The notes below the pieces were generated by a model. That model did not search any database, was not told where the DNA came from, and saw nothing but the letters and a program-made list of their open reading frames with translations. From assembly GCA_028281765.1 (NCBI GenBank), contig JANQJF010000044.1, positions 62,001 through 126,000 on the forward strand: a stretch of 64,000 nucleotides of DNA, in the 5' to 3' direction. The DNA comes from Planctomycetota bacterium. Its GTDB lineage: Bacteria > Planctomycetota > UBA1135 > UBA2386. Position 1 is the first letter of the stretch, and every line of letters starts with the position of its first letter. Positions 25,818-33,317 of this stretch are shown piece by piece. The position numbers and the translations under genes were made by a program.

Positions 25818-27044
25818 TCACCGCACGGTCGCGATCGCCGAGACGATCGCCTCGCCGTACTCCTCGACGCGCCACGGCTCGAGGAGCCGGAGCGCGCGGA
25901 GCTTCTCGACGCTCGTCGGAAGCGGTCGCAGGCGGGCGAGTTCGACCATCATCGCGCGCGTGAGCACGAGCGATGCGTCCGTCGACCGGCGCTCCGCGAC
26001 GCGCTTGCGCCACATGCGGATCGCGTCGTAGATCTCGCGCTGCTCGCCGCGGAGCTGGTCTTCTGGCGCCCGCTTGCCGACCGGCATGCGCGAGAGCCCG
26101 CCGCGTTCGACCGCACGAGCGATCACTCTCTGCAGGTCACGGCCATATCGAGCCGCGAGCTTTGGCGCGAGAATGCGCGACTTGCGCATCTGCTCCGGCG
26201 TGGACGGCTTGCCCCGCGCCAGCGCGACGAGTGCGTCGTTCGGCAGGACCTTGAAGAGCGGCTTGTCGCGCTCCTCGGCGAGCTGATGTCGCAGTCGACT
26301 CAGGTCGCGCAGCACGCGCCTGCCGATCGGATCGAGTTGCGACGCGCCCTTGAGGCGCACCCAGTCGTCGAGATCCACGTCGCCCGGATCGGGAACGAGC
26401 GCCTCGAGCCGCCGACACTCGGACGCGACTTCTTCCATGTGCGGGAAGCCGGCGTCGAGCAGGTCTTCGCGCAGCAGCTCGGCGAGCTCGATCAGGTAGC
26501 GTGTGTCATCGCGCGCGTACTCGAGCTGCCCGTCACTCAGGGGCCGCTTGCCCCAGTCACTGCGCTGGTGCGCCTTGTCCACCTCGACGTCGAGCCACTC
26601 GCGGAGCAGCGCGGCGAGACTCGGCGCCTCGAACCCGAGCGACGCCGCGGCGACGCGTGTGTCGAACAAGCCTCGGATCTCGATCGGCCACGCGCGCTTG
26701 AGCTGCAGCACGTCGAACTCCGCACCGTGCAGGACCTTGACGATACCGGCGTCCGCCAACACCGCGCCGAGTTGCGCGACGTCTATGTCGGCGAGCGGAT
26801 CCACGAGGTAGTCCCGCCGCCGCGTGCTGATCTGGATCAGGCACAACCGCTCGCGATACGCGAACATCGGGTTGGCCTCGGTGTCGACGGCGATGATCGA
26901 CTGCTCGCGCAGTTCGTCGACGAGCCTGCGGAGCTCCCGATCCGTATCGACGTAAGTCAGCCCCGGCGAACCATTCCCACCGTCGTTCCGTCGCTGACGA
27001 CGGTTCTTGGAATGGGCTCCTCTTCTGTCGACCGGTGGGGACAA
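25818..27044 (-). CDS. rnd: Ribonuclease D (DEDDy exonuclease with HRDC domain)
   Basis: It trims the 3' ends of tRNA precursors and other small RNAs. The conserved part starts at LTYVDTDREL (26960). AVDTEANP gives the first Asp and Glu, HGAEFDVLQL the third acidic residue, and YARDDTRYLIEL the Tyr and last Asp. The HRDC domain follows near LFKVLPNDALVALA. The start is uncertain: TTG at 27044 is the nearest usual codon, while the family N-terminus would fit a CTG at 26960. Longer frames from 27602 read through the tRNA gene and are wrong. It begins just after the tRNA-Asp terminator and leads into the heptose operon. Confidence 0.88.
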   Translation of the reverse strand: MSPPVDRRGAHSKNRRQRRNDGGNGSPGLTYVDTDRELRRLVDELREQSIIAVDTEANPMFAYRERLCLIQISTRRRDYLVDPLADIDVAQLGAVLADAGIVKVLHGAEFDVLQLKRAWPIEIRGLFDTRVAAASLGFEAPSLAALLREWLDVEVDKAHQRSDWGKRPLSDGQLEYARDDTRYLIELAELLREDLLDAGFPHMEEVASECRRLEALVPDPGDVDLDDWVRLKGASQLDPIGRRVLRDLSRLRHQLAEERDKPLFKVLPNDALVALARGKPSTPEQMRKSRILAPKLAARYGRDLQRVIARAVERGGLSRMPVGKRAPEDQLRGEQREIYDAIRMWRKRVAERRSTDASLVLTRAMMVELARLRPLPTSVEKLRALRLLEPWRVEEYGEAIVSAIATVR

Positions 27045-27061
27045 GCGGTATCGGAGGCTAC

Positions 27062-27096
27062 AAAAAAACCCGCGAGAGCGAAGCACTCTCACGGGT
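27062..27096 (-). terminator. Rho-independent terminator after tRNA-Asp
   Basis: On the minus strand a 10-11-bp stem (ACCCGTGAGAG with CTCTCGCGGGT, one G-U pair) around TGCTTCG is followed by a run of T. It starts 3-4 nt after the encoded CCA and lies inside the leader of rnd, so rnd expression needs read-through or its own promoter. Confidence 0.85.
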
Positions 27097-27099
27097 TCG

Positions 27100-27176
<77 letters not shown>

Positions 27177-27193
27177 ACGCCGGGGGGCGGGGA

Positions 27194-27221
27194 ATCCTAC
27201 CGGCCGAAACCCGGGTTGCAA
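27194..27221 (-). promoter_or_regulatory. Promoter of tRNA-Asp
   Basis: Minus-strand TTGCAA (27216-27221) and TAGGAT (27194-27199) are spaced 16 nt apart, close to the sigma-70 consensus. The -10 lies 17 nt before the mature tRNA 5' end, so a short 5' leader is expected for RNase P. Confidence 0.7.
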
Positions 27222-27577
27222 GAGAGGGGCGTCCATTTTCCCCACCCCTCCTCCCGGCGCGCCCGCGCCCACCCGGCGCCCGCGCCCGGCCCGCTCTGCC
27301 GGCCGGTACAAAGTTTGGCCGCTCGCCGGGGAGGCGAGCGGCCAAAACACTCTTCGCTCACACTTGAAGCCACGGCTTCCGCCGCAGCAGTGCGCGGACC
27401 GAGGTTCGCCCGCCTCGGTAGTGCATCGCGCACATCGGCCTGATACGGCCCGATTCCGGCGCGGTTCCACGCGAAACCACATCGTCTCGAACCCTCCCGA
27501 ACGCCCGCCGATCGACCCTTCGAGCCTTGGCGTCGGGCCGTCCGCGAAGCGGTCGGGCGCGGGCCCCGGGATTCCCG
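27222..27577. other. Gene-poor spacer with a strong hairpin and possible small RNA
   Basis: No supported protein gene lies here. 27230-27305 is a very GC-rich tract. 27314-27346 is a 14-bp perfect hairpin. Between about 27350 and 27450 the minus strand can form two further small hairpins and holds a 25-codon frame (MCAMHYRGGRTSV...) ending just before the strong hairpin. Whether this is an untranslated RNA, a tiny gene or only the 5' region of the lipoprotein gene at 27578 cannot be decided by eye. Confidence 0.4.
27314..27346. terminator. 14-bp perfect hairpin, terminator-like
   Basis: TTTGGCCGCTCGCC, loop GGGGA, then the exact complement. A T-rich tract is missing on both sides, so the direction is unclear. 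On the minus strand it would end transcripts coming from about 27350-27570, before the tRNA promoter. Confidence 0.6.
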
Positions 27578-28636
27578 ATGAGACCGGCGATGAACGCTCC
27601 ACGCCTCACGCTCGGTCTCTGCGGGCTCGTCAGCATCCTCGCGGGCTGCAGCCACAAGCCGCCGGGGCCGATCGCGACCAGTCCGGACGGCATGGTGGCC
27701 CTGCTGGCATCGGTCGACGGCGGCGCGGACCGCAACGCGGCGCGACACACCGCCGACGAGCTGATCGCGACGCACCGGCGTTTCGACGCGTTGTTCGCCC
27801 ACTCCGACGACCTCGCGTTCGGAGCCGGAGACTTTCTGGGTTCGAACGAGTTGCAGACCCGCGTCGTGAGCATCGGCGCCGCGACGCAGCCGATGCGGGC
27901 CGCGATCGAACGGGGCGACATCCACGGCACCGTCATCGAACCGACCCACGCCTCGGCGGCGCTCGACCTCGCGATCATCGCCGCGACCGGAGGGGCGATC
28001 GAACGCCGCGACCTATCGCTCGGACCGCGCAAGATCTCATCGGAAACGATCCGATTCGACGGCGCCGTGAGTCGCGAACCGGGCGACTCGGAGCTCGAAG
28101 AACTCCGGACGCAACATCACCAGCTGCTCACGACGCCGGGTGACAAGGTGTTCGTCCGCGTCGGTGTCTCGATCGGCGGCGGCAGCAAGGCCTGGCGCGA
28201 GCGCCTGCGTCAGGATCTCGACGTCCTGGCAAGCGAGCACGCCGTCGACGTCGACCTGCAGACCAGAGTCGCGAAGCGAATGCCGATCCAGGCCGGACAA
28301 GTCCGCGAACTCCTCGCACTCGAACTCGACGCGCTGATCCTCGTCCCCTACGACGGCACGAAGGGCGCAGAGCTGGTCGCGTCCGCGAAGGGCACACCCG
28401 TCATCGTGATCGGATCCCCGATTCCGGACTCGAACTACACGTGCAGCGTGTCGACCCGGCCCTACGTGCTTGGCCGCGCCGCAGCCGAACTGTGCCGCGG
28501 CGCGCTCGGTCGTGACGGCGGCCGCGTCGTCGAACTCCTCGGCACGGGCTCGGCCCGCCACGCCGAGGTGAGTCGCGGTTTCCTCGAGACGCTCGGGCTG
28601 CACGAGGCGCTCCAGCCCGCGCAAACGCCGCGCTGA
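27578..28636 (+). CDS. Lipoprotein with periplasmic-binding-protein halves in swapped order
   Basis: 352 aa from the ATG at 27578. The signal ends in LAGC with Cys24, so it is a lipoprotein. Residues 40-140 (RRFDALFAHSDDLAFGAGDFL, RAAIERGDIHGTVIEPTH) resemble the C-terminal half of sugar-binding PBPs, where the text is normally daifahnDdmalGa and dGtiaaTv. Residues 190-345 (FVRVGVSIGGGSKAWRERL, ELDALILVPYDG, GRVVELLGTGSARHAEVSRGF) resemble the N-terminal half, which normally comes first. The order is therefore inverted, as in a circular permutation. The fold should still close, with the linker at about 150-188. It may bind a sugar or signal at the membrane; no ABC genes are adjacent. Confidence 0.72.
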   Translation: MRPAMNAPRLTLGLCGLVSILAGCSHKPPGPIATSPDGMVALLASVDGGADRNAARHTADELIATHRRFDALFAHSDDLAFGAGDFLGSNELQTRVVSIGAATQPMRAAIERGDIHGTVIEPTHASAALDLAIIAATGGAIERRDLSLGPRKISSETIRFDGAVSREPGDSELEELRTQHHQLLTTPGDKVFVRVGVSIGGGSKAWRERLRQDLDVLASEHAVDVDLQTRVAKRMPIQAGQVRELLALELDALILVPYDGTKGAELVASAKGTPVIVIGSPIPDSNYTCSVSTRPYVLGRAAAELCRGALGRDGGRVVELLGTGSARHAEVSRGFLETLGLHEALQPAQTPR

Positions 28637-28654
28637 TGACTTAGCTGCTAGCCT

Positions 28655-29761
28655 CTACTTGATGTACTTGGCCGGGTCCTTCTTGACCTTGGCCAGGCAC
28701 TTCGCGCAGCACACCGCGAGCTTCTTGCCGTTGTGCTCGGCGACGAACTTCGGGTTCGCCGGGCGGCCGGTCAGCGGGCACTTCTCGTTGAGCCCCTTCT
28801 TGGCCTCCTTCGCCGCCTTCTCCTTCGCGGCCTTGGCCGCGGCCTGTTCCTGCGCGAGCTTCGTGATCGCCTCGGCGTAGCCACCGCGATCGATCCGCAG
28901 CTCGGGGTTCGCCTTCTGCAGACGCTCGACGCCGGCGTCGGTCACCGCGGTCTGCCACAGGTAGAGCTTGCGCAGGGACTTCATCCCTTCGAGGTGGACC
29001 AGCCCCGCGTCGGTGACCTTCGTGCCGAACAGGTTGAGGTAGTGCAGCTTCTTCAGCCCGGCGATGTGCGCGAGGCCACCGTTGCCGATCCCCGTGCGCG
29101 CGAGATTGAGCCGCTCGAGCTCACCCATCGACGCGAGAGTCTGCAGTCCGGCATCGGTGATCGCCGTCCGACTCACGTTGAGGCGAGTCAGGCACGGCTC
29201 GAGACCCGCGAGTCGCTGCATGACGCCGTCGCCCGCGTCCTTGGTCTGCAAGCTGAAGTTCACCTCGACGGCATCCGTGTCGACCGCGAGTCGCCCGGCC
29301 GGAATGCGGTCCTTCTGCAACGCCGCGAGCACGCGGTCCCGTCGCACGCGGGATTCCTCGGGAATCTCGAGTCGCGGCATCTCGCGCTTCTTGGCGGCCT
29401 CGATCACCGCGCGATCCGCGGACTCGGGCCACTTCGCACCTTCCTTGATCCAGCGCTCGAGCAGCGCGATCTTCTCGGCCGGCAGCGAATCCTCGTTCTT
29501 CGGCATGCTGTCGTCGTCGTCCGCCGGCAGCTTCATCAGCTCGAGGAAGAGGCTCTCCTCCGGATCGCCCGGAATGATGACCCACAGGTCCTTGTCGTCG
29601 TGGAAGACCTCGGAGCGCAGATCGAGACGAATGTCACCCTTCTGCTTGTCCGCACCATGACACTCGATGCAGTGCGCACGGAGGATAGGCTGGACATCCT
29701 TGACGAAGTCGACCGGCGGCGGAGCCTGCACCTGGGCGACACAGAGTAGCGCGAGGAACAT
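28655..29761 (-). CDS. Secreted cytochrome c-like protein with LRRs and C-terminal YHS-like domain
   Basis: 368 aa. The signal peptide is followed by a planctomycete-type cytochrome c module: VDFVKDVQPILRAHCIECH with Cys31, Cys34 and His35 for haem attachment, and later WIIPGDPEESLFLELM and LLERWIKEGAKWP. Residues about 190-290 are leucine-rich repeats (GLQTLASMGELERLNLARTG and similar). An Ala/Lys-rich helix of about 30 residues leads to a C-terminal domain, CPLTGRPANPKFVAEHNGKK then CCAKC, resembling YHS-type metal-binding domains. It may be a periplasmic electron-transfer or metal-handling protein. It is divergent from the next gene. Confidence 0.82.
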   Translation of the reverse strand: MFLALLCVAQVQAPPPVDFVKDVQPILRAHCIECHGADKQKGDIRLDLRSEVFHDDKDLWVIIPGDPEESLFLELMKLPADDDDSMPKNEDSLPAEKIALLERWIKEGAKWPESADRAVIEAAKKREMPRLEIPEESRVRRDRVLAALQKDRIPAGRLAVDTDAVEVNFSLQTKDAGDGVMQRLAGLEPCLTRLNVSRTAITDAGLQTLASMGELERLNLARTGIGNGGLAHIAGLKKLHYLNLFGTKVTDAGLVHLEGMKSLRKLYLWQTAVTDAGVERLQKANPELRIDRGGYAEAITKLAQEQAAAKAAKEKAAKEAKKGLNEKCPLTGRPANPKFVAEHNGKKLAVCCAKCLAKVKKDPAKYIK

Positions 29762-29793
29762 GGGGTCGGGAGGCTACCATGTCGCGGCCGGAC

Positions 29794-30723
29794 ATGCAGA
29801 AGATCTCCGCCATCCCGACCGTCGTGTGCGCATTCTTGGGGGCGTGCGCCGTCGAGCCACGGACGTGGTCCGACGAGTGGCCGATCCCGCGCGACGAACA
29901 GCTCGTGGTCGCCCTCTTCCTGCCGCCGGATCGGCCGCTGTCCCCGTTCGTCGAAGACGCCGCGCACGACCCCCGCGTGCTCGCCAGACTATCCGACGAC
30001 GTCCTCGCGGTGCGGACCACCGCGGAAGCCCACCCCGACGCGTTCCGCGCGGCGACCGGCTACCCGACCGGACTCGCGATCGCGGTGTTCGATTCTCGTT
30101 CTCGCCCGATCGCCGCGCACGTCGGCTACGCGGATGGAGACACGTTCGTCACGCTGATCGAGCGCGCGCGGCAGCACGCACCCGAGCTCGCGCGACTCCG
30201 CGCCCTGCCGGCTCGCACAAACCAGGAGAACTTCGAGCTGGCCCGCCTCCTCGGACTGAGCGGCCTGCCACACCGAGCGCGCGAAATCTTGACCCGCGAC
30301 GGTACCGAGTTCGACGATTCGCCCGCTGCCACCCGGTCTCTCGCGCTACTCGCACGACTCGACGCGGAGCAGGGCGACAACGTCCTCGCGAAGCAATGGC
30401 TGTCACGCGCAGAGAAGGCCACGCGAGACGCCGACGTCGCGGCGCACTGCGCGTTCACCGCGGCTCACGTCGCATCGATCGAGCGCCGCATGCGCGACGC
30501 CGCGACGACGATCGAAGCCGCGCTCACGACGCACCCCGACTACGAAGAGCGCGACAGCATGCAGCTGTTCCGCGCGATCTGCCTGCACGAGGCCGGCGAC
30601 GACCCCGCGGCCGTCCAGGCACTCCAAGACTTGCTCAGGACATCCTCGAATCAGAAAGTCCGCGTGCAGATCCTCGAGACGATCCAGCACATCCAGTCCG
30701 CGGACCACGGCCACACTCACTGA
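29794..30723 (+). CDS. Lipoprotein with thioredoxin-like domain lacking cysteines, plus TPRs
   Basis: 309 aa from the ATG at 29794 (MQKISAIPTVVCAFLGAC). The earlier ATG at 29779 overlaps a TACCAT hexamer (29775-29780) that looks like the -10, so the second ATG fits better. Cys18 follows Leu-Gly-Ala, a lipobox. Residues about 35-130 have the strand order of a thioredoxin-like domain (LARLSDDVLAVRTT, YPTGLAIAVFDSRSRPIA) but no CxxC. The rest is TPR-like helical pairs. It lies 2 nt before the NHL gene and is probably co-transcribed with it. The function is unknown. Confidence 0.65.
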   Translation: MQKISAIPTVVCAFLGACAVEPRTWSDEWPIPRDEQLVVALFLPPDRPLSPFVEDAAHDPRVLARLSDDVLAVRTTAEAHPDAFRAATGYPTGLAIAVFDSRSRPIAAHVGYADGDTFVTLIERARQHAPELARLRALPARTNQENFELARLLGLSGLPHRAREILTRDGTEFDDSPAATRSLALLARLDAEQGDNVLAKQWLSRAEKATRDADVAAHCAFTAAHVASIERRMRDAATTIEAALTTHPDYEERDSMQLFRAICLHEAGDDPAAVQALQDLLRTSSNQKVRVQILETIQHIQSADHGHTH

Positions 30724-30725
30724 CC

Positions 30726-31736
30726 ATGCGCATCTCGACCACGCTCTCCGCTCTCTTGTTCGTCGCACCGCTCGCCGCACAGGACGATCCCGTGCAGCTC
30801 GGCGTCGACGGTTTCCGCTTCGAATGGGTCCCGAACTGGGCCAAGACCCCGAACGGCAAAGACCTCGGCAACACGCACGGCTGCATGTGCGTCGACGCCC
30901 AGGGCCGCATCTACGCGAACACCGACACCGACCGTGCAGTCGTCGTGTTCAACCCGGACGGCAAGTTCGTGAAGTCGTGGGGCAAGGACTACCGCGGCGG
31001 CCTGCACGGCATGACGATCGCGAAGGAGACCGTCGGGCACGGCGAACTCCGGGAAGAGCGCGAGGTCCTCTACCTCGCACACACCGGGCGTGGTGAGGTT
31101 CTCAAGGCCACGCTCGACGGCGACGTGCAGTGGTCGATCGGCTACCCGAAGGCGGCGGGGATCTACGACAACCCGAAGCACTTCAAGCCGACCGCGGTCG
31201 TCGTCGGGCCCAACGGGCACATCTACGTCGCCGACGGCTACGGCAAGAGCTGGGTGCACCAGTTCGACGCCAACCGGAAGTACGTGCGCTCGTTCGGCGG
31301 CCCCGGGACGGAGCCCGGCAAGATGCGCACGCCCCACGGCCTGTGGCTCGACACGCGCAAGGCCGACAAGCCGCAGCTGATCGTCTGCGACCGCGAGAAC
31401 CACCGCCTGCAGATGTTCGACCTCGACGGCAATCTGCTCGGCATCGTCGAGGGCATGTTGCGCCGTCCGTGCAACGTCTACCAGCATGGCCAGCACCTCG
31501 TCGTCGCCGACCTCGCCGGCCGCATCACCATCCTCGACGGCAAGAACGAACTCGTGTGCCACCTCGGCGACAACCCCGACCCGAAGAAGCGCGCCCGGAA
31601 CGGCATCGCGAAGAAGGACTGGCGCGACGGCGAGTTCCTGTCGCCGCACTCGGCGTGCTGGGACGCGGACGGCAACCTCTACGTGATGGATTGGAATCGT
31701 CACGGCCGCCTGACGAAGCTGCGCCGCGTGCGCTAG
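30726..31736 (+). CDS. Secreted NHL-repeat beta-propeller protein
   Basis: 336 aa. The signal peptide ends at APLAAQ (residue 19). The body is a six-bladed propeller of NHL type: DAQGRIYANTDTDRAVVVFN, GPNGHIYVADGYGKSWVHQF, QLIVCDRENHRLQMFDLDGN and DADGNLYVMDWNRHGRLTKL mark blades. NHL propellers bind proteins, RNA or ligands, or act as peptidylglycine lyase-like enzymes; no catalytic set was recognised. It is the second gene of a pair with the lipoprotein at 29794. Repeat element copy B follows 32 nt after the stop. Confidence 0.8.
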   Translation: MRISTTLSALLFVAPLAAQDDPVQLGVDGFRFEWVPNWAKTPNGKDLGNTHGCMCVDAQGRIYANTDTDRAVVVFNPDGKFVKSWGKDYRGGLHGMTIAKETVGHGELREEREVLYLAHTGRGEVLKATLDGDVQWSIGYPKAAGIYDNPKHFKPTAVVVGPNGHIYVADGYGKSWVHQFDANRKYVRSFGGPGTEPGKMRTPHGLWLDTRKADKPQLIVCDRENHRLQMFDLDGNLLGIVEGMLRRPCNVYQHGQHLVVADLAGRITILDGKNELVCHLGDNPDPKKRARNGIAKKDWRDGEFLSPHSACWDADGNLYVMDWNRHGRLTKLRRVR

Positions 31737-31767
31737 CCCCCCACGCCCACGCCCTCACCCGCGCCCA

Positions 31768-31850
31768 TCCCGTGCTGCGCGTGCGCCTGCGCATGCGCCT
31801 GCGCGATGGTGACCCGTGCCCGCGCCACGTGCACGCGCGCGGGCACGACA
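31768..31850. repeat. Intergenic repeat element, copy B: two 12-bp units plus 11-bp hairpin
   Basis: CCCGTGCTGCGC, then two units of TGCGCCTGCGCA (31782-31805), then ATGGTGACC and a perfect stem CGTGCCCGCGC / GCGCGGGCACG (31815-31825 and 31837-31847). It has the same order of parts as copy A at 5928-6025. Both copies lie shortly after a plus-strand stop codon. The remaining spacer to 32005 holds no gene. Confidence 0.6.
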
Positions 31851-32005
31851 CGGGAAACCCACACCCCTGCACGCTCGGCCGCATCCGCCCTCCCGAGCAA
31901 AATTCCGGAAAGCCCCCCAAATCCCCTCGCCCGGGCAAACCAGGGTTACTCAAGCAATCTTCCATCCAAACGAGTCGCTGCGGGCAACGCGCGACAGACC
32001 CCATC

Positions 32006-33199
32006 ATGAGATTCCTGAACTCCTCTCTGATCCTCGGCGCCAGCGCCCTCATCGCGTGCCCGTCCCTGCAGGCACAAGGCCCCATCGTCCTCCCGGCCCT
32101 CGCGGACGGCGTCGAAGGCAACGACGGCCAGAACCGCCTCTTCGAAGGCAACTCGTTCCGCGCGCAACAGTGCATCCTCGGCTCGACGATCACGAACGGC
32201 GGCATCGCCGACATCGTGTCGATCGGCTACCGCGCCGACAGCAACTTCAGCACCGGCGCGCCGTCGGGCGCGACGTTCCCGGACGTCGTCATTCGTGTCT
32301 ACACGACGTCGATGACGCCCGAGACCATCGCCGCCGACTTCGACGCCAACGTCGCGGCGTCGACCGAAATCACCACGTCGCCCGTCTACGACTGCACGGA
32401 CGCCGGCAGTGACGCGGATATCACGTTCGTCCCGAACACCGGCTCGGCGCCGGAGCCGTTCAACACGATCACGTTCAACCAGACGACGATCTTCGTGCCG
32501 ACTCCGGCCGAGCCGAACCTCCTGATCGACATCGAGTCGTTCACCGACCCGGGCGTCACGATCAACATCGACGGCGCGCGCGCCGGTGGCCACCACTTCG
32601 AGTTCGGCGCAGCCGGCCCGGTCAGCTGCCCCGACCCGTTCGCCGCCTACCGCCTGCAAGTCAGCGGCAGCAGCCTCCTCGGCAGCCCCGGTGGCAACCG
32701 CGCCGGCATGGCGCCGGGCGACGAGTACCGCATCTTCACTTCGGTCCCGCCGTGCATGCAGAACGCTCTCGGCACCTACTTCCTGACCTTCGGCCCGAGC
32801 AACCCGGCCGGTCTCGACCTCACCCCCGCCGGCGCCCCGGGCAACTTCCTCTACGGCAACCCGGCCATCTTCGTCGCCGTCCCCGGCGTCTGGTCCTTCT
32901 CGCCGATCTCGGGCGCGACGTACGTCTTCGACATCGCCGTGCCGTCGACCACCCCGATCGGCTTCAACTTCCAGGCTCAGGCGGCCCTCGCCGACGCGCC
33001 GGCCAACTCGCTCGGAATCGTGACCTCGAACGCCGTCAACATGTGGATCGGCGACACCGGCCCGAACCACCCGCTCGGCCAGTGCGCGTGCGCGCCGTAC
33101 ATCGGCCCCAACGATGGTGGCAACGGCACGACGTTCGTCCAATACGGCACCTCCGCCGGCATCTGGGGCGGCGCGGTCATCAACATCACCACGCAGTAA
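32006..33199 (+). CDS. Secreted beta-rich protein of unknown function
   Basis: 397 aa from the ATG at 32006. The signal peptide ends at SLQAQ (residue 24). The sequence is rich in Thr, Asn, Gly and beta-strands, has few charged residues and contains a handful of Cys. The N-terminal 230 residues (VPTPAEPNLLIDIESF and HHFEFGAAGPVSC are visible) match no family I recognise. The C-terminal 120 residues (GTYFLTFGPSN through NAVNMWIG) share the pattern seen at the ends of the DNRLRE and FG-GAP proteins. It is probably a surface or matrix protein. A strong double hairpin follows. Confidence 0.65.
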   Translation: MRFLNSSLILGASALIACPSLQAQGPIVLPALADGVEGNDGQNRLFEGNSFRAQQCILGSTITNGGIADIVSIGYRADSNFSTGAPSGATFPDVVIRVYTTSMTPETIAADFDANVAASTEITTSPVYDCTDAGSDADITFVPNTGSAPEPFNTITFNQTTIFVPTPAEPNLLIDIESFTDPGVTINIDGARAGGHHFEFGAAGPVSCPDPFAAYRLQVSGSSLLGSPGGNRAGMAPGDEYRIFTSVPPCMQNALGTYFLTFGPSNPAGLDLTPAGAPGNFLYGNPAIFVAVPGVWSFSPISGATYVFDIAVPSTTPIGFNFQAQAALADAPANSLGIVTSNAVNMWIGDTGPNHPLGQCACAPYIGPNDGGNGTTFVQYGTSAGIWGGAVINITTQ

Positions 33200-33212
33200 G
33201 TGCGCGGACAGC

Positions 33213-33271
33213 TCTCTCGTCTTCGGACGAGAGCCGAACGGCCTCCGACTCCTCGAGTCGGAGGCCGTTTT
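33213..33271 (+). terminator. Tandem hairpins ending the 32006 gene
   Basis: First an 8-bp stem CTCTCGTC closed by a TTCG tetraloop (33213-33232). Then a 14-bp stem AACGGCCTCCGACT / AGTCGGAGGCCGTT (33237-33269) followed by TTCGTT. The second is a good intrinsic terminator. Confidence 0.75.
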
Positions 33272-33278
33272 CGTTCGC

Positions 33279-33284
33279 TATGAT
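33279..33284 (+). promoter_or_regulatory. Candidate -10 of the first two-repeat gene
   Basis: TATGAT 33 nt before the TTG start at 33318. It sits directly behind the preceding terminator. A GGAG ribosome-binding site (33308-33311) follows. Confidence 0.45.
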
Positions 33285-33317
33285 GCCGGCGCTCTCTTCT
33301 CGCCGCCGGAGAACGAC

